Assembly (NCBI GenBank): GCA_030608765.1
Contig: JAUWDN010000115.1
Span: 1 to 5,258, forward strand
Source of the DNA: Promethearchaeota archaeon
Lineage (GTDB): Archaea > Asgardarchaeota > Lokiarchaeia > Sigynarchaeales > SOKP01
Direction: 5' to 3'
DNA length: 5,258 bases
The notes beneath the pieces are model-generated. The model had not been told where the DNA came from. It saw only the letters and a list, made by a program, of their open reading frames with translations, and ran no database searches. Both the position numbers and the translations under genes were made by a program. Shown here one piece after another: positions 1 to 5,111 of the stretch; the stretch's first letter is position 1, and each line of letters begins with the position of its first letter.

Positions 1-656
1 AATATAACATATGGCAAACATAAAATTGTGAAAGGAATAATGTAATAAATTGAATCTTTAAGTTTAATTTTTTTCGTGATCAATAAAACTGGTAAAAACA
101 GAACGGAATTTATTTTTATGGTCGAAAGGGCAAAAAATATCCCCGATAACCACATTTTATCTTTTTCTAAAGACGTATAAGACATGAGCAAGAAGAACAT
201 GATTAAAAAGTTACAGTTATTATACCACCCATCAATGAGAAAACCAACGAATATAGTAAGGTAAAACCATAGCAGATTTAATCTAATTTTAATTATTTTA
301 AATCCTTTGAGAACGAGATAACTAGAAATTACTAACCGTAACATATCCCATATAACCACACTAATGTCAAAAGGCATCAAACCCATTGGATAAAATATGA
401 AATACCAAAAGTAGAGATAATAAGGGGGCCAATCCGGTACTCCTTCTAGAGCGCTACCGTTAATTGGATCGTAAAAATTTATTAGCCCATTTTTTAATCC
501 TAATAAGAGTATTCTAAAATCTACATCTCTAGAATCTTCTAAAAATTCGATGCCGATGAAATCTACAAGGATTCTGGCAATGAACAAAAATACCGTCATG
601 AAGATTAATAGATACACCATGTTGGTATGTATGGTATAGTGCACTTCTTCATTCAT
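1..656 (-). CDS. Polytopic membrane protein, GT-C/GT87-like glycosyltransferase (N-terminal part, cut by left edge)
   Basis: The frame is open from an ATG at 656 to the window edge without a stop, giving 218 complete codons; the C-terminus lies outside. An in-frame TAA six codons upstream and no ATG between make this the start. The product is very hydrophobic, with likely membrane segments near residues 13-35, 78-95, 98-118, 127-142, 147-161, 168-192 and 203-218. A polar loop (36-77) contains FYDPINGS and DWPPYY, followed by GWYNNCN at 143-149 and the helix GIFFALSTIKINSVLFLPVL at 172-191. This order (acidic loop, aromatic-PP entry to a helix, G-x-x-N, then an 'ALSTIKxxxxLFLP' helix) resembles GT87/DUF2029 polyprenol-phosphate-sugar mannosyltransferases, which build lipid-linked glycans or lipoglycans at the membrane. 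The family call is from pattern memory and the catalytic acid is not certain. It could be another GT-C family. It is divergent from mutL. Confidence 0.72.
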   Translation of the reverse strand, partial: MNEEVHYTIHTNMVYLLIFMTVFLFIARILVDFIGIEFLEDSRDVDFRILLLGLKNGLINFYDPINGSALEGVPDWPPYYLYFWYFIFYPMGLMPFDISVVIWDMLRLVISSYLVLKGFKIIKIRLNLLWFYLTIFVGFLIDGWYNNCNFLIMFFLLMSYTSLEKDKMWLSGIFFALSTIKINSVLFLPVLLITKKIKLKDSIYYIIPFTILCLPYVI

Positions 657-711
657 GATATTTGCTGAAATTTAATTTAATTGAGATGGTTAATTTTATG
701 TATTAATCGAA

Positions 712-720
712 ATTTATAAG
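712..720 (-). promoter_or_regulatory. TATA-box-like element for the membrane glycosyltransferase-like gene
   Basis: CTTATAAAT on the minus strand lies about 56 bases before the ATG at 656. That would place the transcription start near 690 and leave a leader of roughly 30 bases. No clear Shine-Dalgarno sequence precedes the ATG. The spacing is plausible for an archaeal TBP site, but the surroundings are AT-rich, so chance matches are easy. Confidence 0.4.
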
Positions 721-808
721 AATTTTGTTGTCGCTCCTTTATATTTCAATAAACCGTATTTTTTTAAATCTTAATAGAGTTTTATTTTATATTTGATGGA
801 TATTTGAA

Positions 809-821
809 ATATATAAGCTTA
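809..821 (+). promoter_or_regulatory. TATA-box-like element for mutL
   Basis: ATATATAAGCTTA lies about 45 bases before the TTG start at 862, so transcription would begin near 838-840 and leave a leader of about 22 bases that includes the ribosome-binding site. The core TATAAGCTTA recurs before aEF1B, and TATAAAGCTTA before the gene at 4505. This recurrence supports a real promoter element rather than random AT-richness. Confidence 0.5.
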
Positions 822-852
822 TCAAAAAAAATTAAATTATTAAAGATGGATT

Positions 853-856
853 AGGA
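853..856 (+). promoter_or_regulatory. Shine-Dalgarno-like site deciding the mutL TTG start
   Basis: AGGA lies five bases before TTG at 862. The nearby ATG at 846 is followed immediately by TAG (ATG GAT TAG), so it cannot start mutL. In the mutL frame there is a TAA at 841-843 and no ATG or GTG between it and 862. Confidence 0.55.
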
Positions 857-861
857 AAAAG

Positions 862-2772
862 TTGAATAGAAGTAAAATTAAGAGGATTGTTGATGCTGAA
901 AAGATCGCAGCCGGAGAGGTTGTCGAAAGACCAGCAAACATTGTAAAGGAATTACTTGAAAATAGTATAGATGCGGGAGCGAAAGAGATACGCATAATAG
1001 TTAAAAAAGCGGGAAAAAGTTTAATCCAGATAATAGATGATGGTATTGGTATTCCCCCTGACGAGATTGGGATAGCGTTTGAGAGACACACGAGTAGTAA
1101 AATAGTCAACATAGAAGATTTAGAGCGTTTATCTACTTTGGGCTTTAGGGGAGAAGCTTTAGCAAGCATAGCAGCAGTCAGCCAAGTAGAAATCGCTTCA
1201 AGAATTAAAGAAAAGGAAAGAGGAGTTAAGTTAATTCTAGAAGGTGGCAAAGTTGTAGAGAGAAAAGAGGTTTTTTGTCCAATTGGAACTGATATTAAAG
1301 TTAAAAATTTATTTTATAACATCCCAGCTAGATTAAAGTTTTTAAAAAAAGATCCTACTGAGCTTGGTCACATTACGGATATCATACAGCGCTATGCTTT
1401 AGCATATCCTCAACTTCATTTCATCTATACGCATAATGATTTAACCATTGTTAATTGTCCTGCTTCAAATGATTTGAGAACAACAGTTTTTCATATTTAT
1501 GGGAAAAAAGTCGCAAGTTTGATGGAGCCTATTAATATTAATGAAGAGAATTTCAACCTCCATGGGTTAATGGGACATAGTGAGATATCAAAAAACAATA
1601 GGACGCAATCAAGTGTATTTTTAAATAAACGTTATGTAATCAGTAACCTTATATTTAGGGCTATTCAGGAGGCATATAAAGGAACTTTAATGATAGGAAA
1701 ATTTCCATTCTTTATTGTAAATTTAGAAATAAATCCTTCTGTAATTGATTTCAATGTTCATCCTAAAAAGCTAAATATCCGATTTGAGAACGAAGATTAC
1801 ATATATAACAAGGTGTATAATGTCGTTCGGAAATTTGTTGAAGAAAAATTTATAGAAAAAGAAGATAATTACAATTTTTTAGAAATCAGCAAATACGTAT
1901 CAATTAAGGCGGATAGTGAAAAAGAAGAATTGTACCAAGAATCCGAAAATTCAATGGATGCAATAGAAAGAGTTACCAAAGATCCTAATGATAAATTAGA
2001 GAGTAAAGATAAAACACCTATTGATCACGCTTCAAAATTGGACCAAGAAGTGCTAGAAAAAACAGTTCAATTAAATTTGACTAGTAGCGATATAGTTAAA
2101 GATGGAGTGTATATGTCTTCAGCAGACACATTTTTAAGAAGAAATTACATCGATTTGAAAAATTTTCCTAAATTGCGACTAATATCTCACACGGGTCAAT
2201 TAAGCAATAAAACATATATACTACTAGAAGGGATAAATAAAAACGGTGAGGGAGGTTTCTACGTATTAGATCAACACGCAGCTTCGGAACGCGTGAGTAA
2301 AGAATTTTTTTACGATTTTTACGAAAATTCTAAAAAGACTAAACAGAAGTTAATTTCTCCTCTTAAAATTGAGGTTAGTCCAAGCGAGAAATTCTTCTTA
2401 GAAAGCAACCTAAAAGAAATCACTAGATTAGGCTTTAATTTTGAGCATTTTGGAGGGAATACATTCGTTTTAAGAGCAGTTCCTATAATAATGGGAAGAA
2501 CTCCAGATTTACGTATTGTTAAAGAAATTATCAGCGATATAACAGATATAGGAAAGGATAAAAGCTTTTCAGAAAAATTAGAGCAAATTATAAATTATTT
2601 AGCGTGTCACAAAAGTATACGAGGGGGCGACGATTTGTCGTTAAATTCCATTAGAAAGTTAATTGTCGATTTAGCAAACTGTAAGGATTCGTTCCATTGT
2701 GCGCATGGAAGACCAACACTCAAATTTTTCTCATTTAAGGAATTAGATAAGCTTTTTAAAAGGATAGTTTGA
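862..2772 (+). CDS. mutL: DNA mismatch repair protein MutL, with endonuclease motifs
   Basis: A complete 636-residue MutL, which couples mismatch recognition by MutS to strand nicking and removal. The N-terminal GHKL ATPase shows KELLENSIDAGA (29-40; Glu30 catalytic, Asn34 Mg-binding), DDGIGI (59-64), RHTSSKI (75-81), TLGFRGEALASIAAV (92-106), GTDIKVKNLFYNIPARLKFL (142-161) and FNVHPKK (297-303). A charged linker spans about 345-430. The C-terminal dimerisation/endonuclease domain has DQHAASERVSKE (470-481), which fits DQHA(X)2E(X)4E, then ACHK (581-584) and CAHGRP (613-618). These are the metal-site motifs of nicking MutL and eukaryotic PMS2. QKLISP (495-500) fits the Qxx(L/I)xP sliding-clamp motif. 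The start is TTG with AGGA five bases upstream. MutL is patchy in archaea, and acquisition from bacteria is a possibility the window cannot test. No mutS lies nearby. Confidence 0.97.
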   Translation: MNRSKIKRIVDAEKIAAGEVVERPANIVKELLENSIDAGAKEIRIIVKKAGKSLIQIIDDGIGIPPDEIGIAFERHTSSKIVNIEDLERLSTLGFRGEALASIAAVSQVEIASRIKEKERGVKLILEGGKVVERKEVFCPIGTDIKVKNLFYNIPARLKFLKKDPTELGHITDIIQRYALAYPQLHFIYTHNDLTIVNCPASNDLRTTVFHIYGKKVASLMEPININEENFNLHGLMGHSEISKNNRTQSSVFLNKRYVISNLIFRAIQEAYKGTLMIGKFPFFIVNLEINPSVIDFNVHPKKLNIRFENEDYIYNKVYNVVRKFVEEKFIEKEDNYNFLEISKYVSIKADSEKEELYQESENSMDAIERVTKDPNDKLESKDKTPIDHASKLDQEVLEKTVQLNLTSSDIVKDGVYMSSADTFLRRNYIDLKNFPKLRLISHTGQLSNKTYILLEGINKNGEGGFYVLDQHAASERVSKEFFYDFYENSKKTKQKLISPLKIEVSPSEKFFLESNLKEITRLGFNFEHFGGNTFVLRAVPIIMGRTPDLRIVKEIISDITDIGKDKSFSEKLEQIINYLACHKSIRGGDDLSLNSIRKLIVDLANCKDSFHCAHGRPTLKFFSFKELDKLFKRIV

Positions 2773-2817
2773 ATCCAAATATACTATTAGATCATAATTG
2801 GAACAATTTGAAGATGG

Positions 2818-2824
2818 AAAAAAA
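2818..2824 (-). terminator. Poly-T tract, probable aEF1B terminator
   Basis: Read on the minus strand, seven T residues occur 32-38 bases after the aEF1B stop codon, within CAATTTTTTTCC. Archaeal RNA polymerase commonly terminates at such T-runs without a hairpin. On the plus strand the run lies about 45 bases after the mutL stop but reads as A, so it would not serve mutL. Confidence 0.4.
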
Positions 2825-2855
2825 TTGATCTTTTCTATGATATTTTGTCAGAATA

Positions 2856-3122
2856 TCACGCTTTGCTGAATGCTATTCCTTCAATTCCTTGAATACCTTC
2901 TACTTGCCCAAATAATTCTTCAACCCTATCGGTACCACCCCATTCCTCAGGGTATCTAACCCGCAGTCTTGCTTTTTTCAAACCAAATGCTACTGGTTTT
3001 ATATCGTAATTTTCAATTACAGCATCATCAGGAAGTACACTTTTCAATTTTGATACAAAATCTTCAAAATCCACATCAATATCTTCTGGAACTACATCTA
3101 TTAGTGCTATAAATTCTCCCAT
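2856..3122 (-). CDS. ef1b: Translation elongation factor 1-beta (aEF1B), guanine-nucleotide exchange factor
   Basis: An 88-residue protein of the usual archaeal aEF1B length. It matches the C-terminal exchange domain of eukaryotic EF1B-alpha/beta, which releases GDP from EF1A (aEF1A in archaea) so that it can reload GTP and deliver aminoacyl-tRNA. Recognisable elements are an opening beta strand ending in VPED (11-14), the helix FVSKLKSVLPDDA (22-34), the family hallmark KPVAFGLK (42-49), GGTDRVEELF (62-71) and the closing VEGIQGIEGI (74-83). It starts at ATG 3122, with GAAGGT nine bases upstream. It converges on mutL, separated by 83 bases. A zinc-ribbon translation-linked gene lies 1 kb upstream on the same strand. 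Nothing about the protein looks truncated. Confidence 0.95.
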   Translation of the reverse strand: MGEFIALIDVVPEDIDVDFEDFVSKLKSVLPDDAVIENYDIKPVAFGLKKARLRVRYPEEWGGTDRVEELFGQVEGIQGIEGIAFSKA

Positions 3123-3131
3123 TTTACTCAG

Positions 3132-3137
3132 ACCTTC
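3132..3137 (-). promoter_or_regulatory. Shine-Dalgarno-like site of aEF1B
   Basis: GAAGGT on the minus strand lies nine bases before the ATG at 3122. It supports that start and a short leadered transcript, because the TATA-like element is only about 40 bases from the start codon. Confidence 0.4.
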
Positions 3138-3151
3138 TGTGTTTTTATTTT

Positions 3152-3162
3152 TAAGCTTATAT
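3152..3162 (-). promoter_or_regulatory. TATA-box-like element for aEF1B
   Basis: ATATAAGCTTA on the minus strand, beginning about 40 bases before the start codon, implies a very short leader of about 10-15 bases. The 11-base string is identical to the one at 811-821 before mutL. Its position shows that aEF1B has its own promoter despite lying downstream of the surface-protein gene on the same strand. Confidence 0.5.
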
Positions 3163-3214
3163 TAAATTAAATTACTAAATTAAGCAGTATTGAAAAAATT
3201 TGTGTTTTTCAAAT

Positions 3215-3319
3215 CTACTTCTCTACCGTTGATTCTTGAACTTCTCTATCTCTCCTCGCAAAAATCCAAGAAGGAATTTTTATTTAAGCAATAACTACTC
3301 CTATAATTGCTAATGAAAC
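3215..3319 (-). pseudogene. Possible remnant of a membrane-protein C-terminus, broken by an in-frame stop
   Basis: Read on the minus strand in one frame, this stretch gives VSLAIIGVVIA, then TAA (3284-3286), then IKIPSWIFARRDREVQESTVEK ending in TAG (3215-3217). A hydrophobic helix followed by an aromatic interface and a basic/acidic tail is what the cytoplasmic end of a membrane protein looks like. A single base change (TAT or TAC to TAA) would join the halves. Another in-frame TAG (3320-3322) directly precedes the helix, and no start codon gives a useful gene. The tail part is less AT-rich than the surrounding intergenic DNA. It could be chance; the parent family is not recognisable. Confidence 0.3.
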
Positions 3320-3381
3320 CTATTTTTCTTTTAATCGGATATTATTGAATGTTTGATGTGGGAAATTAAAAAAAGGTAAGG

Positions 3382-3411
3382 AAAAAAAAATGAGATAAAA
3401 TTAGTTATCTC
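3382..3411 (-). terminator. Hairpin plus T9 terminator of the surface-protein gene
   Basis: On the minus strand GAGATAA (3411-3405) pairs perfectly with TTATCTC (3398-3392) across a six-base loop. One A and then nine T residues follow (3390-3382). A second run of seven T residues lies at 3374-3368. The stop codon TAA (3407-3405) of the surface-protein gene sits inside the stem. The layout matches a bacterial-style intrinsic terminator, and the T-runs alone would suffice for archaeal polymerase. It should insulate aEF1B from read-through. Confidence 0.6.
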
Positions 3412-3893
3412 TTTCTTGATTTTATAGTTAGAAGTATTACTGTTATTCCAACCATTAATCCAATTAATAAAATGGAATATCCGGGGATTATATTTGAAGT
3501 TGAGTCCGTTATTGAATATACGTGTGTTAGAACTGAGTCCCGTGTACTATTATTATTATAATCCCAAACCACTAAGTAATATTCTCCATCAAGAGGATGA
3601 GAAATAGGTAAATGCCATTCATAAGTACCATTATTTAGAATCATACTTGTAATAGTATATTCTATATATGTCATAGATAAATTAAAATAATAGATTGATA
3701 CAAAAGGAATTGTTCCTGACCAAACCCAATCTACAAAATAGGTATTCGTTTCTTGATTACAAGCCATACATCCATGATTCCTAATTTCTATGCTTTCAAC
3801 TTGTGCCACGGTTCGAGGTGTAATTGAAAAGGAATACAGAAAGAGAGTTGTGAATATCAATAAGATTAATTTTATTTTTATTTTCTTTTTCAA
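3405..3893 (-). CDS. Secreted, C-terminally membrane-anchored surface protein with Kre9/KNH-like Ig-type domain
   Basis: A 162-residue protein with a signal peptide (basic KKKIKIK then hydrophobic 9-23; possible cleavage near TVAQ, 28-31), an extracytoplasmic domain (about 32-130) and a C-terminal anchor (138-157) ending in KSRKR. The domain pattern (FVDWVWSG at 53-60, VSIYYFNLS, GTYEWHLP at 89-96, GEYYLVVWDYN at 103-113, HVYSI) resembles the Kre9/KNH Ser-Thr-rich anchored beta-sandwich found in archaeal and fungal surface proteins. Asn-x-Ser/Thr sites lie at 71, 88, 114 and 115. C42 and C45 form a CxxC. IPGYS (136-140) before the anchor resembles archaeal sorting tails of the PGF-CTERM type. 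The start is TTG at 3893; no ATG lies in frame nearby, and the next Met is residue 75, past the signal peptide. It sits between the zinc-ribbon gene and aEF1B. The specific role is unknown. Confidence 0.8.
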   Translation of the reverse strand: MKKKIKIKLILLIFTTLFLYSFSITPRTVAQVESIEIRNHGCMACNQETNTYFVDWVWSGTIPFVSIYYFNLSMTYIEYTITSMILNNGTYEWHLPISHPLDGEYYLVVWDYNNNSTRDSVLTHVYSITDSTSNIIPGYSILLIGLMVGITVILLTIKSRKR

Positions 3894-3940
3894 TTTTCTA
3901 CACTTTTGTATAGTGATAAAATTTTCTTATGATTATATGT

Positions 3941-3955
3941 AATTCTTAAATATTT
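3941..3955 (-). promoter_or_regulatory. Possible TATA element for the surface-protein gene
   Basis: AAATATTTAAGAATT on the minus strand lies about 50-60 bases before the TTG at 3893. It contains TATTTAAG, a plausible TBP site, but no Shine-Dalgarno sequence is evident and the region is very AT-rich. Apart from this element I see nothing in 3894-4073: no open frame worth calling, no tRNA-like or repeat structure. Confidence 0.3.
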
Positions 3956-4073
3956 AACACTTTTGTAAAGGTGATGTTTGTCTTAAAAGTCAATGTTAAA
4001 AATTATCTTATTTAGAACAAAGATTTTCCAGATAAATAATAAATTAAAATCTTCTATAAATGTGCTGGAACCT

Positions 4074-4125
4074 TTAAAACGATTGAGCTTTACTGATATT
4101 GCTGTTCAGTCGTTCTACGGTCTGT
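4074..4125 (-). other. Coding-like tail after the zinc-ribbon stop, possible short overlapping ORF or structured RNA
   Basis: The roughly 50 bases after the zinc-ribbon stop are much less AT-rich than the flanking intergenic DNA. They read, in the frame offset by one, LKQTVERLNSNISKAQSF and then TAA (4076-4074). That frame stays open back through the end of the zinc-ribbon gene to a GTG at 4190 (38 residues) or an ATG at 4208 (44 residues), giving an amphipathic-helix-like peptide. The same bases also hold an inverted repeat, AACGATTGA (4078-4086) with TCAGTCGTT (4106-4114), with one G-T pair when read on the plus strand. I cannot tell whether this is a small overlapping gene, a structured 3' region or chance. 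Confidence 0.2.
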
Positions 4126-4302
4126 TTAAGGCCCTGAAAAATCGCAACGGAGACATTTATAAGCGTTTCCCATAGTTCTGCATCGTTCACATCTCCAAAT
4201 AGTAACATCTCCACATTGAGGACAAGGAAAATGAACTGCAGCTTCAAAAGGAGCTATAGGTCGTCCACAAGAGAAACACATGTTTTTTTTATAGCTTGAC
4301 AT
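4126..4302 (-). CDS. Archaeal four-CxxC zinc-ribbon protein (COG2888/HVO_2753 type), translation-linked
   Basis: A 58-residue protein with four CxxC pairs: C9/C12, C27/C30, C38/C41 and C50/C53. These form two zinc ribbons. Hallmarks are MCFSCGRPIAPFEAAVHFPC (8-27), CPQCGD, IWRCERCR (35-42), the YKC...C pair and the terminal FSGP, which matches the family's usual FxGP ending. Members are small archaeal zinc-finger proteins thought to bind RNA or act with the ribosome; the exact role is not settled. ATG 4302 gives the longest frame; ATG 4281 (Met8) is an alternative that starts right at the first CxxC. As I recall, this family is frequently encoded next to aEF1B. Here aEF1B is on the same strand, about 1 kb downstream. 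The plus-strand frame at 3993-4175 is its antisense shadow. Confidence 0.9.
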   Translation of the reverse strand: MSSYKKNMCFSCGRPIAPFEAAVHFPCPQCGDVTIWRCERCRTMGNAYKCLRCDFSGP

Positions 4303-4368
4303 CGTTATTATTATTAGTCTTGGTTAACTGTAATGGATAATAAAATATCTGCTAACTTTAATTATTTT

Positions 4369-4380
4369 CGATTTTAAAAA
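4369..4380 (-). promoter_or_regulatory. Possible TATA element for the zinc-ribbon gene
   Basis: TTTTTAAAATCG on the minus strand lies about 70 bases before the ATG at 4302. A closer alternative is GATATTTTATTA at 4339-4350. No Shine-Dalgarno sequence is seen in front of the start. The 200-base interval 4303-4504 is a divergent promoter region shared with the gene at 4505 and shows no other feature. Confidence 0.25.
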
Positions 4381-4448
4381 CTAATTTTCATCTCCTTTTC
4401 CAAGGAATTATTCGTAATCAATATTTAAATTAATTCACAACATAATAA

Positions 4449-4460
4449 TTATAAAGCTTA
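4449..4460 (+). promoter_or_regulatory. TATA-box-like element for the gene at 4505
   Basis: TTATAAAGCTTA begins about 56 bases before ATG 4505, so transcription would start near 4478. It is a one-base variant of the TATAAGCTTA core before mutL and aEF1B. The leader is a T-rich run without a Shine-Dalgarno sequence. Confidence 0.45.
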
Positions 4461-4504
4461 TTTTATTTTATACAGAAGTTATATTTTTTTTTTTGAAAAA
4501 TACG

Positions 4505-5041
4505 ATGCCAGAGAATAAAGTAAAAAAATATTTCAGCCTAATAGAAGCATGGGCGTGGTGCGAAATTTGCGCCGAAATGGTCAATATTCGAGTAGATAAG
4601 GATGAGATTAAAGCCGGATTAAAAATGGGTCTTTACACAAAAGAACATAAACACGTAAATCCTTTTCCTGATCCCGAAGATATTGATGAGGTTTCCGATC
4701 AAGAGCATACAGTTTACATATACATTGACGAAAACTACGACATTACAGGGGTAAGATCGTTTTTTGGAGATTCACCAAGTATGAGTGATGTTGGTGGAAC
4801 AAGCATCCAACCCGGCGGAGAAGTGAGGATACCTATTATAGTAAAGGAAGTACAACCCATGAGCGTTCAATTAGGAATGATATCTATGGACGAATTTAAA
4901 CTATTAAAAGTTTGCGACGGAATGAATTCAGTAGAACAATGCGCTGAAGTTATGCAAAAACCTGTCGATAAAATCGAAAAAATGTTAGATAAATTAAGAA
5001 AGAAAGGATTGGTTAAAGTTATTAAAAGAACATCTGAATAA
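4505..5041 (+). CDS. Unrecognised protein: CxxC/His N-terminal domain plus winged-helix-like C-terminus
   Basis: I chose ATG 4505 (178 residues, MPENKVKK...). An in-frame TTG at 4493 would add four residues, but it sits in a T-run with no ribosome-binding site. The N-terminal part (1-90) has WAWCEICAEM with C19/C22, then H48, H50 and H68, which could bind a metal, and a strand-rich stretch HTVYIYIDENYDITGVRSFF (68-87). A Gly/Ser-rich loop (91-106) and a short beta stretch (107-124) lead to a C-terminal segment (127-175). There, DEFKLLKVCDGMNSVEQCAE, a second helix and LRKKGLVKVIKR have the spacing of a winged helix or PqqD-like fold. No signal peptide or membrane segment is seen. It converges on a Ras-like GTPase gene 70 bases away. 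I do not recognise the family; a regulatory or GTPase-associated role is only a guess from position. Confidence 0.85.
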   Translation: MPENKVKKYFSLIEAWAWCEICAEMVNIRVDKDEIKAGLKMGLYTKEHKHVNPFPDPEDIDEVSDQEHTVYIYIDENYDITGVRSFFGDSPSMSDVGGTSIQPGGEVRIPIIVKEVQPMSVQLGMISMDEFKLLKVCDGMNSVEQCAEVMQKPVDKIEKMLDKLRKKGLVKVIKRTSE

Positions 5042-5083
5042 TGAGAAGCAGTAATTTTAATTCTCTATTAATTGAAAGCCTAC

Positions 5084-5108
5084 AATGTAAAATAAAATAG
5101 AAAGTAAT
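5084..5108 (-). terminator. T-rich tract after the small GTPase gene
   Basis: On the minus strand the bases just after the GTPase stop read as a T-rich run, including TTTCTATTTTATTTTAC. This is a plausible archaeal termination zone. For the convergent gene ending at 5041, a weak GAGAA/TTCTC inverted repeat (5043-5065 region) is present without a strong T-run. Confidence 0.3.
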
Positions 5109-5111
5109 AGA

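Noticed and set aside
840..1250. Minus-strand 136-codon open frame
   Set aside because: It is antisense to the conserved ATPase motifs of mutL, and its hydrophobic translation is the complement of that coding sequence.
3161..3180. AATTA-type tandem pattern before aEF1B, also seen near 667-683
   Set aside because: It is too short and irregular to count as a repeat in DNA this AT-rich.
4078..4114. Box C/D or H/ACA guide RNA
   Set aside because: CTGA-like boxes occur by chance, but no matching RTGATGA C box is present, and no convincing stem with a 3' ACA could be drawn.
4126..4140. Frameshift extending the zinc-ribbon protein into the downstream helix-like tail
   Set aside because: The unshifted frame ends in FSGP, which matches the usual family C-terminus, so no shift is needed to explain the gene.
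3993..4175. Plus-strand 60-codon open frame
   Set aside because: It overlaps the 3' end of the well-supported zinc-ribbon gene on the other strand, has no recognisable motif, and has no ribosome-binding site.
4493..4504. TTG at 4493 as the start of the 178-residue protein
   Set aside because: It lies in a T-run with no ribosome-binding site and adds only four residues; ATG 4505 is a simpler start.
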